DNA from: an uncultured Lachnospiraceae bacterium
GTDB taxonomy: Bacteria > Bacillota > Clostridia > Lachnospirales > Lachnospiraceae
Direction: 5' to 3'
DNA: 26,833 nt
Assembly: GCA_910583835.1 (NCBI GenBank)
Contig: CAJTYM010000052.1
Location: 1 to 26,833 of the forward strand
Within the stretch, counting starts at the first letter, position 1. Every line of letters starts with the position of its first letter. The notes under the pieces were generated by a model that had not been told where the DNA came from, searched no databases, and worked only from the letters and a program-made list of their open reading frames with translations. The translations under genes and the position numbers were made by a program. This document shows positions 1 through 7,334 of this stretch, one piece after another.

Positions 1-4
1 AATT

Positions 5-60
5 CCCCCATGAATGGGGGTTAGGGGGTTGAAGTGTCGAAGACACTTTTTTATAAGATA
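5..60. repeat. Left-edge copy of a structured intergenic repeat (B-type)
   Basis: This stretch has two consecutive hairpins. The first is CCCCC/GGGGG around ATGAAT (positions 5-20). After TTAGGGGG comes the second, AAGTGTC/GACACTT with loop GAA, followed by a run of T and TATAAGATA. The order CCCC-hairpin, TTAGGGG, GTTGA, hairpin, ACTT matches the copies at 20782-20827 and 20964-21009. There the second stem is GTGGGC/GCCCAC instead, so the stem sequence differs while pairing is kept. The second hairpin plus T-run could also act as a terminator for a gene lying left of the window. The repeat may begin before base 1. Confidence 0.6.
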
Positions 61-267
61 TACTTATTATATATTAGGTATATTTATATTTGGCAAATGA
101 GAGGAATTTTTGGATTAGTTCGACTTTTCGCTTGTAAAATAAGGGAATGTGGGAGGTCTAGGAGTGGTGATTGGACTGCTGCATATTGGGGATGGATGGA
201 GAGGAATGGCTTGGTTTATTGGGGATTGTGGGAGATGGAAAAAGATTGTTAAGAATTTAACATGGTA
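61..267. other. Non-coding stretch between repeat and abiH promoter
   Basis: The sequence is A+T-rich at first and G-rich later. The one open frame across it (34-252, plus strand) starts at a GTG inside the hairpin, has no ribosome binding site, and reads like unconstrained sequence with many Trp and Arg residues. I see no RNA gene or other convincing feature here. Confidence 0.5.
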
Positions 268-296
268 TTGCATCAAATATAAACCAATGGTAAAAT
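268..296 (+). promoter_or_regulatory. Probable sigma-A promoter of abiH
   Basis: TTGCAT (268-273) and TAAAAT (291-296) are separated by 17 bp, and TGG just before the -10 box gives an extended -10. Transcription would start about 27 bases before the abiH start codon. An AAGGGG ribosome binding site lies at 316-321. Confidence 0.6.
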
Positions 297-329
297 TATA
301 CAAAGTACTAAAGATAAGGGGATAACAGT

Positions 330-1604
330 ATGAATATATTAGTAATTGGAAATGGTTTTGATCTGGCGCATGGACTTCCAACAAAGTATACAGATTTTTT
401 AGAGTTTTTAAAATCTTTTATGGAATATTATAAAAATAAAAATAATAATTTATTTTTTAGTAAATGGAAATGTGATAATGATATTAAATTATATATTAGA
501 CAAATGTTCAGCAAAATATTTAGTGATAATAAAGAAATGGATGAGCGTAAAAAAATTATTATAGAATCTGCAAAAGAAATAATTAATGAACTGCAAGAGC
601 TTATTTTCAATAATATATGGATTGATTATTTTTTACAGAATGATACATATCAAAAAGAAAACTGGATAGATTTTGAGTTTGAAATATCAAAGGTTGTCCA
701 ATCATTAGACAATGATTGGCACAGTGTGTTAAGTGAAGGTTATAATATAGATGATACAGCATATAAATTGTCCAATTATTATTTGAATAAAATATATGCC
801 GATTTTAGTGCAAATCATTCAGGAAATATAAGAAGACGAAGTACATTTGAACAAATAAGAAATGATTTACTAGAGCATCTAATAAAACTTATTAGGGCTT
901 TGGAAATATATCTAAGTGACTATGTAGAAAAGCTGGAATGTAATTGCGAATCACCAGATATTAAAAAAATAAGACCTGATAGAGTTCTTTCGTTCAATTA
1001 TACAAACACATATGAAAAAATATATGGTATTGAAAATGTTAAATTTGATTATATACACGGAAAAGCAGATTTGGGCAGAACAATTGAATTAAATAACATG
1101 GTACTAGGAATAGATGAGTATTTGCCTAAGAAAAGAAGAGATAAAGAGGTAGAATTTGTTGCTTTTAAGAAATTTTACCAGAGAATACATAAGCAGACAG
1201 GATGCAAATATAAAGAATGGATTACTGAAATAGCACAAGAAAAAAAATTTTATAAAGAACACATTCATGAATTCGAAATGGGATATAAGAAAAATAGGGA
1301 ATCTGGGGATGAAGGACAAGATACAAGAAAAGATTTGGAAAAATTAAGAAAAAATCCTCCTAAACATGATCTTTATATTTTTGGACACTCTTTGGATGTT
1401 ACGGATAAAGATGTTTTAAAAGAGCTAATTTTATGTGATAATGTATTTACAACAATTTTCTATGTAAACAAGGATGTAATGGGACAACAAATAGCAAATC
1501 TTGTAAAAGTGATTGGACAAGATGAATTAATCAAAAGAACCGGAGGAAGTACAAAAACGATAGAATTTAAACAGCAACATGATATGGTAGAAATAAATAG
1601 ATAG
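330..1604 (+). CDS. abiH: AbiH-family abortive-infection (phage defence) protein
   Basis: The 424-residue protein carries the two signatures I associate with the AbiH family. One is the N-terminal GNGFDLAHGLPTKY block (residues 7-20). The other is a C-terminal FGHSLDVTDKD block near residue 350. Family members, first described on a lactococcal plasmid, lower phage yield; the biochemical mechanism is not settled. The fold is thought to be cytosolic, and no signal peptide or membrane segment is visible. The ATG at 330 follows AAGGGG with normal spacing and its own promoter. The gene is far richer in A+T than everything from about 2050 onwards and uses AAA, AGA and ATA codons heavily, which suggests horizontal acquisition. 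It stands alone: no second defence gene, toxin or restriction gene adjoins it. The family call is firm; activity against phage is inferred. Confidence 0.88.
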   Translation: MNILVIGNGFDLAHGLPTKYTDFLEFLKSFMEYYKNKNNNLFFSKWKCDNDIKLYIRQMFSKIFSDNKEMDERKKIIIESAKEIINELQELIFNNIWIDYFLQNDTYQKENWIDFEFEISKVVQSLDNDWHSVLSEGYNIDDTAYKLSNYYLNKIYADFSANHSGNIRRRSTFEQIRNDLLEHLIKLIRALEIYLSDYVEKLECNCESPDIKKIRPDRVLSFNYTNTYEKIYGIENVKFDYIHGKADLGRTIELNNMVLGIDEYLPKKRRDKEVEFVAFKKFYQRIHKQTGCKYKEWITEIAQEKKFYKEHIHEFEMGYKKNRESGDEGQDTRKDLEKLRKNPPKHDLYIFGHSLDVTDKDVLKELILCDNVFTTIFYVNKDVMGQQIANLVKVIGQDELIKRTGGSTKTIEFKQQHDMVEINR

Positions 1605-1842
1605 AAAGCAAAGCAATTTGTTTAAACCGACTGTCACAAGTCTTTCACAAGCCACTGTATATGCAACACCAAAAATCAAAAGTTTTAAACCGTTCATACA
1701 TAAAAATCCGAGTGAATATATCCAATAGCATCAAACACACATCTGACAAGGCAAACCGCCTACTTAACCCCATTTATCCAAATCTGCCTGGACTAAATCC
1801 ACCTAAAATGAAGTAAAAGTTTTTCGCAAAGGAGATTTTATA
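1605..1842. other. A+T-rich intergenic tail behind abiH
   Basis: These 238 bases contain no convincing gene on either strand and no strong stem-loop followed by a T-run, so I cannot place an abiH terminator. Base composition is intermediate between abiH and the following operon. This may be where the acquired segment ends, but no direct repeats or attachment site could be recognised. Confidence 0.4.
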
Positions 1843-1947
1843 ATGACAAGAGCCGAAAGAAGAAGGGAAAATAAAATATGGAAAAGTAGATTTATGAGGA
1901 GTTATAAAATTACAGATAAAATGTCTGCCAAACTTACAAAACTGTAA
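1843..1947 (+). CDS. Possible 34-residue basic small protein
   Basis: An ATG at 1843 follows a good ribosome binding site (AAAGGAG at 1828-1834). It opens a 34-codon frame that begins MTRAERRRENKIW and ends in SAKLTKL. The product would be strongly basic, with no hydrophobic segment and no recognised domain. Its last codons and stop overlap the inverted repeat CTTACA/TGTAAG at 1933-1948, so the end of the frame doubles as a likely operator for the transporter downstream. It could be a genuine small protein, the remnant of a longer gene, or chance. The ribosome binding site is the main support. Confidence 0.35.
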   Translation: MTRAERRRENKIWKSRFMRSYKITDKMSAKLTKL

Positions 1948-1968
1948 GGAAAACATACAAAATGTAAG
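1933..1968 (+). promoter_or_regulatory. BceR-type operator upstream of the bceAB-like operon
   Basis: CTTACA AAAC TGTAAG (1933-1948) is a perfect 6-bp inverted repeat with a 4-bp spacer. It fits the TNACA-N4-TGTAA pattern described for response regulators of Bce-type resistance modules in Firmicutes. A second, imperfect copy, CATACA AAA TGTAAG, lies at 1954-1968. The two TGTAAG half-sites are 20 bp apart, about two helical turns. Both sites are upstream of the TATACT box at 2001, where an activator would sit. Confidence 0.6.
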
Positions 1969-2000
1969 CCAAAGTTAAGGCAGCTCCCCTTCTGATTCGC

Positions 2001-2006
2001 TATACT
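2001..2006 (+). promoter_or_regulatory. -10 box of the bceAB-like operon promoter
   Basis: TATACT is a good -10 hexamer, but the position 17 bp upstream (around 1978-1983, AGGCAG) does not resemble TTGACA. A promoter with a poor -35 box just downstream of paired TGTAAG half-sites is what an activator-dependent promoter would look like. Confidence 0.5.
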
Positions 2007-2056
2007 ATTTTTAGTAACCGGCACAGAGGAAAATTATTTGCTGTGCGGAATAAGAA

Positions 2057-2127
2057 GGAGGGCAAATGCGAAGCATTTCTAGAATGCCCTCCGCCGAGCT
2101 GGCAGGTGACGCAAAGCGGCACGTGCC
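2057..2127 (+). promoter_or_regulatory. Structured 5' leader with two hairpins
   Basis: The first hairpin has outer stem GGAGGGCA (2057-2064) / TGCCCTCC (2085-2092) and an inner AAATGC-GAA-GCATTT stem-loop. The second, 2101-2127, pairs GGCA/TGCC, GTG/CAC and CGC/GCG around an AAA loop, with single opposed mismatches between stems. The first stem buries a ribosome-binding-site-like AAGGAGGG. An ATG at 2066 opens a 34-codon frame (2066-2170) that overlaps the ATPase start. The leader may influence expression of the operon, or may be a structured repeat. I do not recognise a known riboswitch class. Confidence 0.45.
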
Positions 2128-2150
2128 GTTACCGAATGAAGGAGGATATT

Positions 2151-2918
2151 ATGGCGATATTGGAAGTTAACAATGTGAAAAAAATATACACGACCCGTTT
2201 TGGCGGAAATCAGGTCCAGGCATTGTCGGACGTGAGTTTTTCGGTGGAGAAGGGTGAGTATGTGGCAATCATGGGCGAGTCCGGCTCCGGCAAGACCACG
2301 CTGCTGAATATTCTGGCAGCGCTGGATAAGGCGACTTCCGGTCAGGTGCTCTTGAATGGCAAGAACCTTTCAGCCATCCGTGAGCGTGAGCTGTCTACAT
2401 TCCGCAGGCAGAATCTGGGCTTTGTCTTTCAGGATTTTAACCTGCTCGATAATTTTAACATTCAGGACAATATTTTCCTGCCGCTGGTACTGGCGGGAAA
2501 GAGTTTTGACGAGATGGCAAAACGCCTGGCGCCCATCGCAGGAAAACTGGGGATTCAGCAAATTCTCAGCAAATACCCTTACGAGGTGTCGGGCGGGCAG
2601 AAGCAGCGTGCAGCGGTGGCACGTGCTTTGATTACAAACCCGCAGCTGATCCTTGCGGATGAGCCGACCGGGGCGCTGGATTCCAAGGCGGCGGAAGGGC
2701 TGCTGTCGATGTTCCAGTATATCAATGATGAGGGGCAGACAATCCTCATGGTGACGCATTCCATCAAGGCGGCGAGCTGCGCAAAAAGAGTGCTCTTTAT
2801 CAAGGATGGGCAGGTGTTCCATCAGATTTATAAGGGCTCCGGCAGCGATGAGGAGATGTATCAGAAAATCTCCGACACGCTGACAGTAATTACGACAGGT
2901 GGTGGGCGTCATGAATAG
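2151..2918 (+). CDS. BceA-type ABC transporter ATP-binding protein
   Basis: This 255-residue ATPase belongs to the MacB/BceA-like class that works with large FtsX-type permeases. Visible motifs are Walker A GESGSGKTT (residues 42-50), the signature SGGQKQR, Walker B LILADEPTGALD and the switch histidine in MVTHS. The start is placed at 2151 because AAGGAGG lies at 2139-2145 with a 5-base spacer. The longer frame from 2043 would run through leader hairpins and has an uncharacteristic N-terminus. The stop overlaps the permease start, so the two are translationally coupled. With the permease it would form a membrane complex that detects and counteracts peptide antibiotics such as bacitracin or lantibiotics; the substrate is not deducible. 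The cognate histidine kinase and response regulator, normally adjacent, are not in this window. Confidence 0.88.
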   Translation: MAILEVNNVKKIYTTRFGGNQVQALSDVSFSVEKGEYVAIMGESGSGKTTLLNILAALDKATSGQVLLNGKNLSAIRERELSTFRRQNLGFVFQDFNLLDNFNIQDNIFLPLVLAGKSFDEMAKRLAPIAGKLGIQQILSKYPYEVSGGQKQRAAVARALITNPQLILADEPTGALDSKAAEGLLSMFQYINDEGQTILMVTHSIKAASCAKRVLFIKDGQVFHQIYKGSGSDEEMYQKISDTLTVITTGGGRHE

Positions 2919-4914
2919 ATTATTTTATGCAAGGCTTGCCATCGGCAACCTCAGGAAAAATGCCGGGCTGTACCTGCCCTATGTCCTGGCAGCAGTAGGT
3001 ATTGGCGCCATGTATTATATCATGGGGGCGATTACCAGGGACGAAGGAATCAAGCAAATGCGCGGAGCGGATCAATTGTTTATGATACTGTCCCTGGGCT
3101 GCGGCGTAATCGCCATTTTTACCGTGATTTTTCTGTTTTATACGAACAGTTTCCTTATGAAGCGGCGCAAGAAAGAATTTGGACTGTTCAATATCCTGGG
3201 CATGGAAAAACGACATATCGGCAGAATGATGTTCTGGGAAATCCTCATGGTGGCTTTTGTCAGCATCATCGGCGGGATTGTCGTGGGCATTGTCTTGAAT
3301 AAGCTGGTTGTCCTGGCGCTGATGCGTTTGCTGCAATTTGATGTGCCCTTTGGATTCCATATTTCGAGAGGAGCCATCGCCAGCGTTGTTATCCTTTTTG
3401 CCGGCATATTTATTGCCACCCTGATATATAATTTATTCCAGGTTCAGAAGGCGAGCCCGATTGAGCTTTTAAGGAGCAGCAATCAGGGAGAGCGTGAACC
3501 CAAGACGCGCTGGCTTCTGGCATTGGTTGGCGTATTGGCGTTGGGGGCAGGGTATGCGATTGCCATTGTTGTGGAAAGCCCGGTCGATGCGCTGATGATG
3601 TTTTTCCTGGCAGTGCTGTTGGTCATCCTGGGGACTTACTGCCTCTTTACGGCGGGCAGCATTGTTGTCCTCAAGATGTTGCGGCGCAATAAGAATTACT
3701 ATTATAAAACCAGTCATTTTACCTCTGTCTCCGGCATGATTTACCGCATGAAACAAAATGCGGTGGGGCTTAGCAATATCTGTATTCTGAGCACAATGGT
3801 GCTGGTGATGCTTGCCGGTTCCTTCTCGCTGTATATGGGAAAAGATGTTTCCCTGCATAACCGTTATCCCAAGGAAATTATGATAAATGGATATGGGATG
3901 ACGAAAGAGGGAAGGAACATGATGCAGGAATGCGCCGTGCAGGGAGCAAAGGATACTGGCGTTGCAGTTGAGGAGCTGTCTAATTGTACCAGCCTTTCTT
4001 TTGCGGGATACAAGGATGGCGAGGATATCCATGTCGAAGCCTGGCAGGAGGGAGCCGCAACCCCAGAGGGCGAGCTTATCATGCTGGAGTGGCTTACCTT
4101 GGAGGAGTACCAACAGTTCGCGGACCAGGTGCCGGAACTTGCAGAGGACGAGGTCCTTGTCTATACCGCGCATGGCGAACATGGAGACAGCCAGTATCGG
4201 CTGGGGGAGCAGACTTTCCGTATTAAAGAGTACCTGCCGGAAATGCATTTGGACGATATGCAGGTAGAGATTGTCTATGATATGTATTTTATCGTGGTCA
4301 GGGATGAAGCTGTTATGCAGAAAATCAATGAGTTCCAGAAGTCCGTTTATGGAGAGCGCGCAAGCGATATTGAAACAGTGGTCGCTATGGATATCGGAGG
4401 GGAAGAGGAGCAGGAGATTGCCTGCAAGCAGCGGATTGCCCAGCTGATGACAGAGAGAAATCCTGATTCACAGCAAGGGAGCGTCAGGGTAGAGAGCAGG
4501 AGTGAAAGAAGCAATGAGGATATGGTAATCTTTGGCGGATTCCTGTTCCTGGGAATTTTTCTGGGATTTGTATTCCTGATGGCTACGACGATGATAATCT
4601 ATTACAAACAGGTTTCCGAGGGGTATGAGGATAAGGCAAGGTTTGAGATTATGCAGAAAGTAGGCATGAACAAGAAGGAGGTGCGCGCGTCCATCCGCAG
4701 CCAGATTATCAAGGTGTTCTTCCTGCCGCTTTTCATGGCATGTATCCACCTTGCGGCGGCATTCCCCATGATGAACCGTCTGCTGATGCTGTTCGGCATG
4801 GTAAATATGAAGCTGTTTGCCATCTGCACGGTTGCCACGGTAGCGGTATTCGCGGTGATTTATGCAATCGTCTACAGTATTACGGCGAGGACGTATTATA
4901 AAATAGTCGGCTGA
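2911..4914 (+). CDS. BceB-type ABC transporter permease (FtsX-like)
   Basis: The 667-residue protein fits BceB in size and layout. Roughly ten membrane segments are visible: four in the first 180 residues, three more by about residue 305, and three after about 530. A large extracellular domain of about 220 residues separates TM7 and TM8. FtsX-like domains sit at both ends. In characterised Bce systems this extracellular domain takes part in peptide sensing together with the BceS kinase. I chose ATG 2911, which overlaps the ATPase stop (2916-2918), over the in-frame GTG at 2899. Translation is probably coupled. The extracellular domain is acidic (many Glu/Asp), which would suit a cationic peptide ligand; that point is inference. 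Transcription ends at the hairpin at 4957-4995. Confidence 0.87.
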   Translation: MNRLFYARLAIGNLRKNAGLYLPYVLAAVGIGAMYYIMGAITRDEGIKQMRGADQLFMILSLGCGVIAIFTVIFLFYTNSFLMKRRKKEFGLFNILGMEKRHIGRMMFWEILMVAFVSIIGGIVVGIVLNKLVVLALMRLLQFDVPFGFHISRGAIASVVILFAGIFIATLIYNLFQVQKASPIELLRSSNQGEREPKTRWLLALVGVLALGAGYAIAIVVESPVDALMMFFLAVLLVILGTYCLFTAGSIVVLKMLRRNKNYYYKTSHFTSVSGMIYRMKQNAVGLSNICILSTMVLVMLAGSFSLYMGKDVSLHNRYPKEIMINGYGMTKEGRNMMQECAVQGAKDTGVAVEELSNCTSLSFAGYKDGEDIHVEAWQEGAATPEGELIMLEWLTLEEYQQFADQVPELAEDEVLVYTAHGEHGDSQYRLGEQTFRIKEYLPEMHLDDMQVEIVYDMYFIVVRDEAVMQKINEFQKSVYGERASDIETVVAMDIGGEEEQEIACKQRIAQLMTERNPDSQQGSVRVESRSERSNEDMVIFGGFLFLGIFLGFVFLMATTMIIYYKQVSEGYEDKARFEIMQKVGMNKKEVRASIRSQIIKVFFLPLFMACIHLAAAFPMMNRLLMLFGMVNMKLFAICTVATVAVFAVIYAIVYSITARTYYKIVG

Positions 4915-4956
4915 TTGGTGGGATTAAGATTTCTGGCACAGCCAAGGAAGCTGATA

Positions 4957-4995
4957 AAAGATAACCCGGGCATATCGACATGCCCGGGTATCTTT
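4957..4995. terminator. Bidirectional rho-independent terminator
   Basis: AAAGAT and ACCCGGGCAT pair with ATGCCCGGGT and ATCTTT around a short ATCGAC loop. A-rich and T-rich flanks on the two sides let it serve both the plus-strand transporter operon and the minus-strand prs gene that converge here. Confidence 0.85.
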
Positions 4996-5020
4996 GCGTA
5001 TGCATGGAAGAATGGACAGA

Positions 5021-6202
5021 TTACTTCTTTTTCTTTGTTTTGTATTTCTTGACTAGCGGCTCAATCCTCTCATAGGGGTCTAAAAGGTCGCTGATGGAAA
5101 TATCGTGGTTCAAGGTATCAATAATATAGGCAATGTATTTGCTCATGTCACAATTGATGTAGTATGGCTTGGCGAGGAGTTCCGGCGTCTGGTAAGTGAG
5201 GTTCGTGGTCACTACCTTGTAAATGATGCCGTCCTCCACTGCACGGTCAAACTTATCCAGTCCGTTGGTGAACAGCCCGAAAGTCGATATGACAAATATG
5301 CGGTTTGCCTTGCGTTTCTTTAACTCAGTGGCAACGTCAATCATGCTGTCGCCGGAGGAAATCATATCATCAATTATGAAAACGTCTTTATTCTCCACAG
5401 AGGAACCAAGAAATTCATGTGCCACAATGGGGTTGCGCCCATCGACAATCTTGCTGTAGTCACGTCGTTTGTAGAACATGCCCATATCCAGCCCAAGTAC
5501 GTTGGCAAGGTATACGGCGCGGTTGGTGCCGCCCTCGTCCGGGCTGATAACCATCATGTGGTCACTGTCAATCTGCAGGTCATCTACCTCCCGGAGGATG
5601 GCTTTGATGAACTGGTAGGCGGGCTGTACGGTCTCGAAGCCATGCAGGGGGATTGCGTTCTGCACACGCGGGTCGTGCGCGTCAAACGTAATGATATTAT
5701 CCACGCCCATGTTTATCAGTTCCTGAAGGGCAATCGCGCAGTCCAGAGATTCCCTGGCGGTACGTTTATGCTGGCGTCCCTCGTAGAGGAAGGGCATGAT
5801 GACCGTAATGCGCCGTGCCTTTCCGCCCGTGGCAGCTATCACACGTTTCAAATCCTGGAAGTGGTCGTCAGGGGACATATGGTTTTCATGGCCGCAGACC
5901 GTATATTTGAGACTGTAATTGCTGACATCCACCATCAGGTACAGGTCAAATCCGCGGACAGATTCCGTGATAATGCCCTTTGCCTCTCCGGTGCCGAAAC
6001 GTGGGGTTGAGCAGTCTACCAGGTAGGTGCTTTTGTGATAGCCCTTGAAAGCTATGTCGTCCTGGTGTTCATGCTCCCGTTCGCTGCGGAACCGCACCAG
6101 GTACTTGTCTACCTTTTTCCCAAGTTTCTTACAGCTTTCCAGAGGGATCACGCCCAGTGAGCCAGCGGGGATAGTTTCATAGTTTTTTTCGTTGCGCTGC
6201 AT
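5021..6202 (-). CDS. prs: Ribose-phosphate pyrophosphokinase (PRPP synthetase), long clostridial form
   Basis: The enzyme makes PRPP from ribose 5-phosphate and ATP for purine, pyrimidine, His, Trp and NAD synthesis. Recognisable pieces are RGFDLYLM (residues 83-90), a block at 173-183 standing where classical enzymes have DLHAxQIQGFF, SPDEGGTNRA (220-229), and the PRPP-binding loop VFIIDDMISSGDS (274-286). At 393 residues it is about 75 longer than the usual ~315. It has an N-terminal extension and a lysine-rich tail ending KTKKKK, and the catalytic blocks differ from the classical class, so it belongs to a divergent group. ATG 6202 follows GGAGG at good spacing. It lies downstream of the dnaD-dnaI pair on the same strand, 120 bp away, and probably has its own promoter. 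Confidence 0.88.
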   Translation of the reverse strand: MQRNEKNYETIPAGSLGVIPLESCKKLGKKVDKYLVRFRSEREHEHQDDIAFKGYHKSTYLVDCSTPRFGTGEAKGIITESVRGFDLYLMVDVSNYSLKYTVCGHENHMSPDDHFQDLKRVIAATGGKARRITVIMPFLYEGRQHKRTARESLDCAIALQELINMGVDNIITFDAHDPRVQNAIPLHGFETVQPAYQFIKAILREVDDLQIDSDHMMVISPDEGGTNRAVYLANVLGLDMGMFYKRRDYSKIVDGRNPIVAHEFLGSSVENKDVFIIDDMISSGDSMIDVATELKKRKANRIFVISTFGLFTNGLDKFDRAVEDGIIYKVVTTNLTYQTPELLAKPYYINCDMSKYIAYIIDTLNHDISISDLLDPYERIEPLVKKYKTKKKK

Positions 6203-6245
6203 ACGATGTCCTCCATTTTAAGTAGAAATATGATTATGTTGGTAA

Positions 6246-6251
6246 AGTATA
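6246..6251 (-). promoter_or_regulatory. Candidate -10 box for prs
   Basis: Read on the minus strand this is TATACT, about 45 bases before the prs start codon. No good -35 hexamer lies at the right distance, so the promoter call is tentative. Confidence 0.35.
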
Positions 6252-6322
6252 TCCTATGTCAGTGAAGCAGTATTCTCCATATATATTGCTGCCAATGATT
6301 TCTATGGCAAATATAACATTAC

Positions 6323-7324
6323 TCAGGTCACTTGGCAAGGCTGTCCGTTTAATTTTTTTTGAATTCGGATATCATTTCCGAACAGCTTGATAATGGTATA
6401 ATTGCTGGAAATCCGGGAAAATGTGCGCTCTGAATAAATCTCAGCCAATTGCCCCAGACCTAAATTGGTAGAAATGATGGTCGATTTCTGCCGCAGAATC
6501 CGTTCGTTCAGGCAGAGGAATAGCTGGGAAACTGTGAACGCATTGGCAAGTTCCGTGCCCAAATCATCAATAATCAGTAAATCGCATTCCAAAATGCGTC
6601 CGTAATCTTCGTCTGAATCCTTTGTCCTGTCAAAGGCATTTTTCTCAAATACATGTAACAGGGAAGGGGCAGTGAAATAGATGACGGAGTGCCCGCTGTC
6701 CAAAAGTTCTTTGGCTACGCAGTTGGACAGGTAAGTCTTGCCAATTCCGGTATCGCCATAAAAGAACAGATTGTGGAATTCCGTATCAAAAGCCCTGACA
6801 AAGTCCTGGCAGTCCCGCACCGCCTGCCTGACTGTGGCAAGGCTGGAAAGCCCGGTGGCAGGATTTATCTGTTCGTCGGAATAATAAGCGTAGGAAAAAT
6901 GTGCAAAATTCTCTGTCTCCAATATCCGTCGAATATTGGACTGCGTGTATACGAGGTCGATGGCAGCCTGCTCAAAACAGTGGCATTTCCTGCCGCCGAT
7001 ATAGCCGGTATCCTTGCAGTCTGCACAGGCGTAGGGAGGCTCAAAATAATCTTTTGGGTAGCCATGTTCTGAAAGGAGCAGCTGTTTCTCGCTGACAAGG
7101 GTGTTTATGCTGTCGTGCAGGCGAACCAACGCCGTCTCATCTCCGTCAATTAGCTTTTTTGCCTGTTCTACGGAAAGGGAAGAGATGGTATCGTCAATCT
7201 CCGACAGGCGCGGCAGCGTCCGGTAGACATCGTCTATCCGCTGCATGACAATACGCCGGTTCCTTAGCTGCCGTTCCTCATAAGCCCTCATGAGGACATT
7301 GTACTGCGTGTTGCTGAGAGCCAT
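6323..7324 (-). CDS. DnaI/DnaC-type helicase loader ATPase
   Basis: This 333-residue AAA+ protein loads the replicative helicase. An N-terminal helical region of about 95 residues is followed by a likely zinc-binding set of cysteines (C100, C103, C114, C116). Then come Walker A GDTGIGKT (190-197) and Walker B LLIIDDLG (249-256). The arrangement matches Bacillus DnaI, whose zinc-containing N-terminal domain contacts the DnaB/DnaC helicase, more than the IstB transposition ATPases. It begins 10 bp after the dnaD-like gene with a GGAGG site, so the two form one operon, as with dnaB-dnaI in Bacillus. The location among core genes argues against a prophage copy. Confidence 0.85.
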   Translation of the reverse strand: MALSNTQYNVLMRAYEERQLRNRRIVMQRIDDVYRTLPRLSEIDDTISSLSVEQAKKLIDGDETALVRLHDSINTLVSEKQLLLSEHGYPKDYFEPPYACADCKDTGYIGGRKCHCFEQAAIDLVYTQSNIRRILETENFAHFSYAYYSDEQINPATGLSSLATVRQAVRDCQDFVRAFDTEFHNLFFYGDTGIGKTYLSNCVAKELLDSGHSVIYFTAPSLLHVFEKNAFDRTKDSDEDYGRILECDLLIIDDLGTELANAFTVSQLFLCLNERILRQKSTIISTNLGLGQLAEIYSERTFSRISSNYTIIKLFGNDIRIQKKLNGQPCQVT

Positions 7325-7334
7325 AATTTCCTCC

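Noticed and set aside
34..252. 72-codon plus-strand frame at the left edge
   Set aside because: Its GTG start lies inside a repeat hairpin, there is no ribosome binding site, and the residue composition looks unconstrained.
3469..4248. 259-codon minus-strand frame inside the permease gene
   Set aside because: It is a shadow frame of a well-supported gene, with His/Gln-rich low-complexity content and no ribosome binding site.
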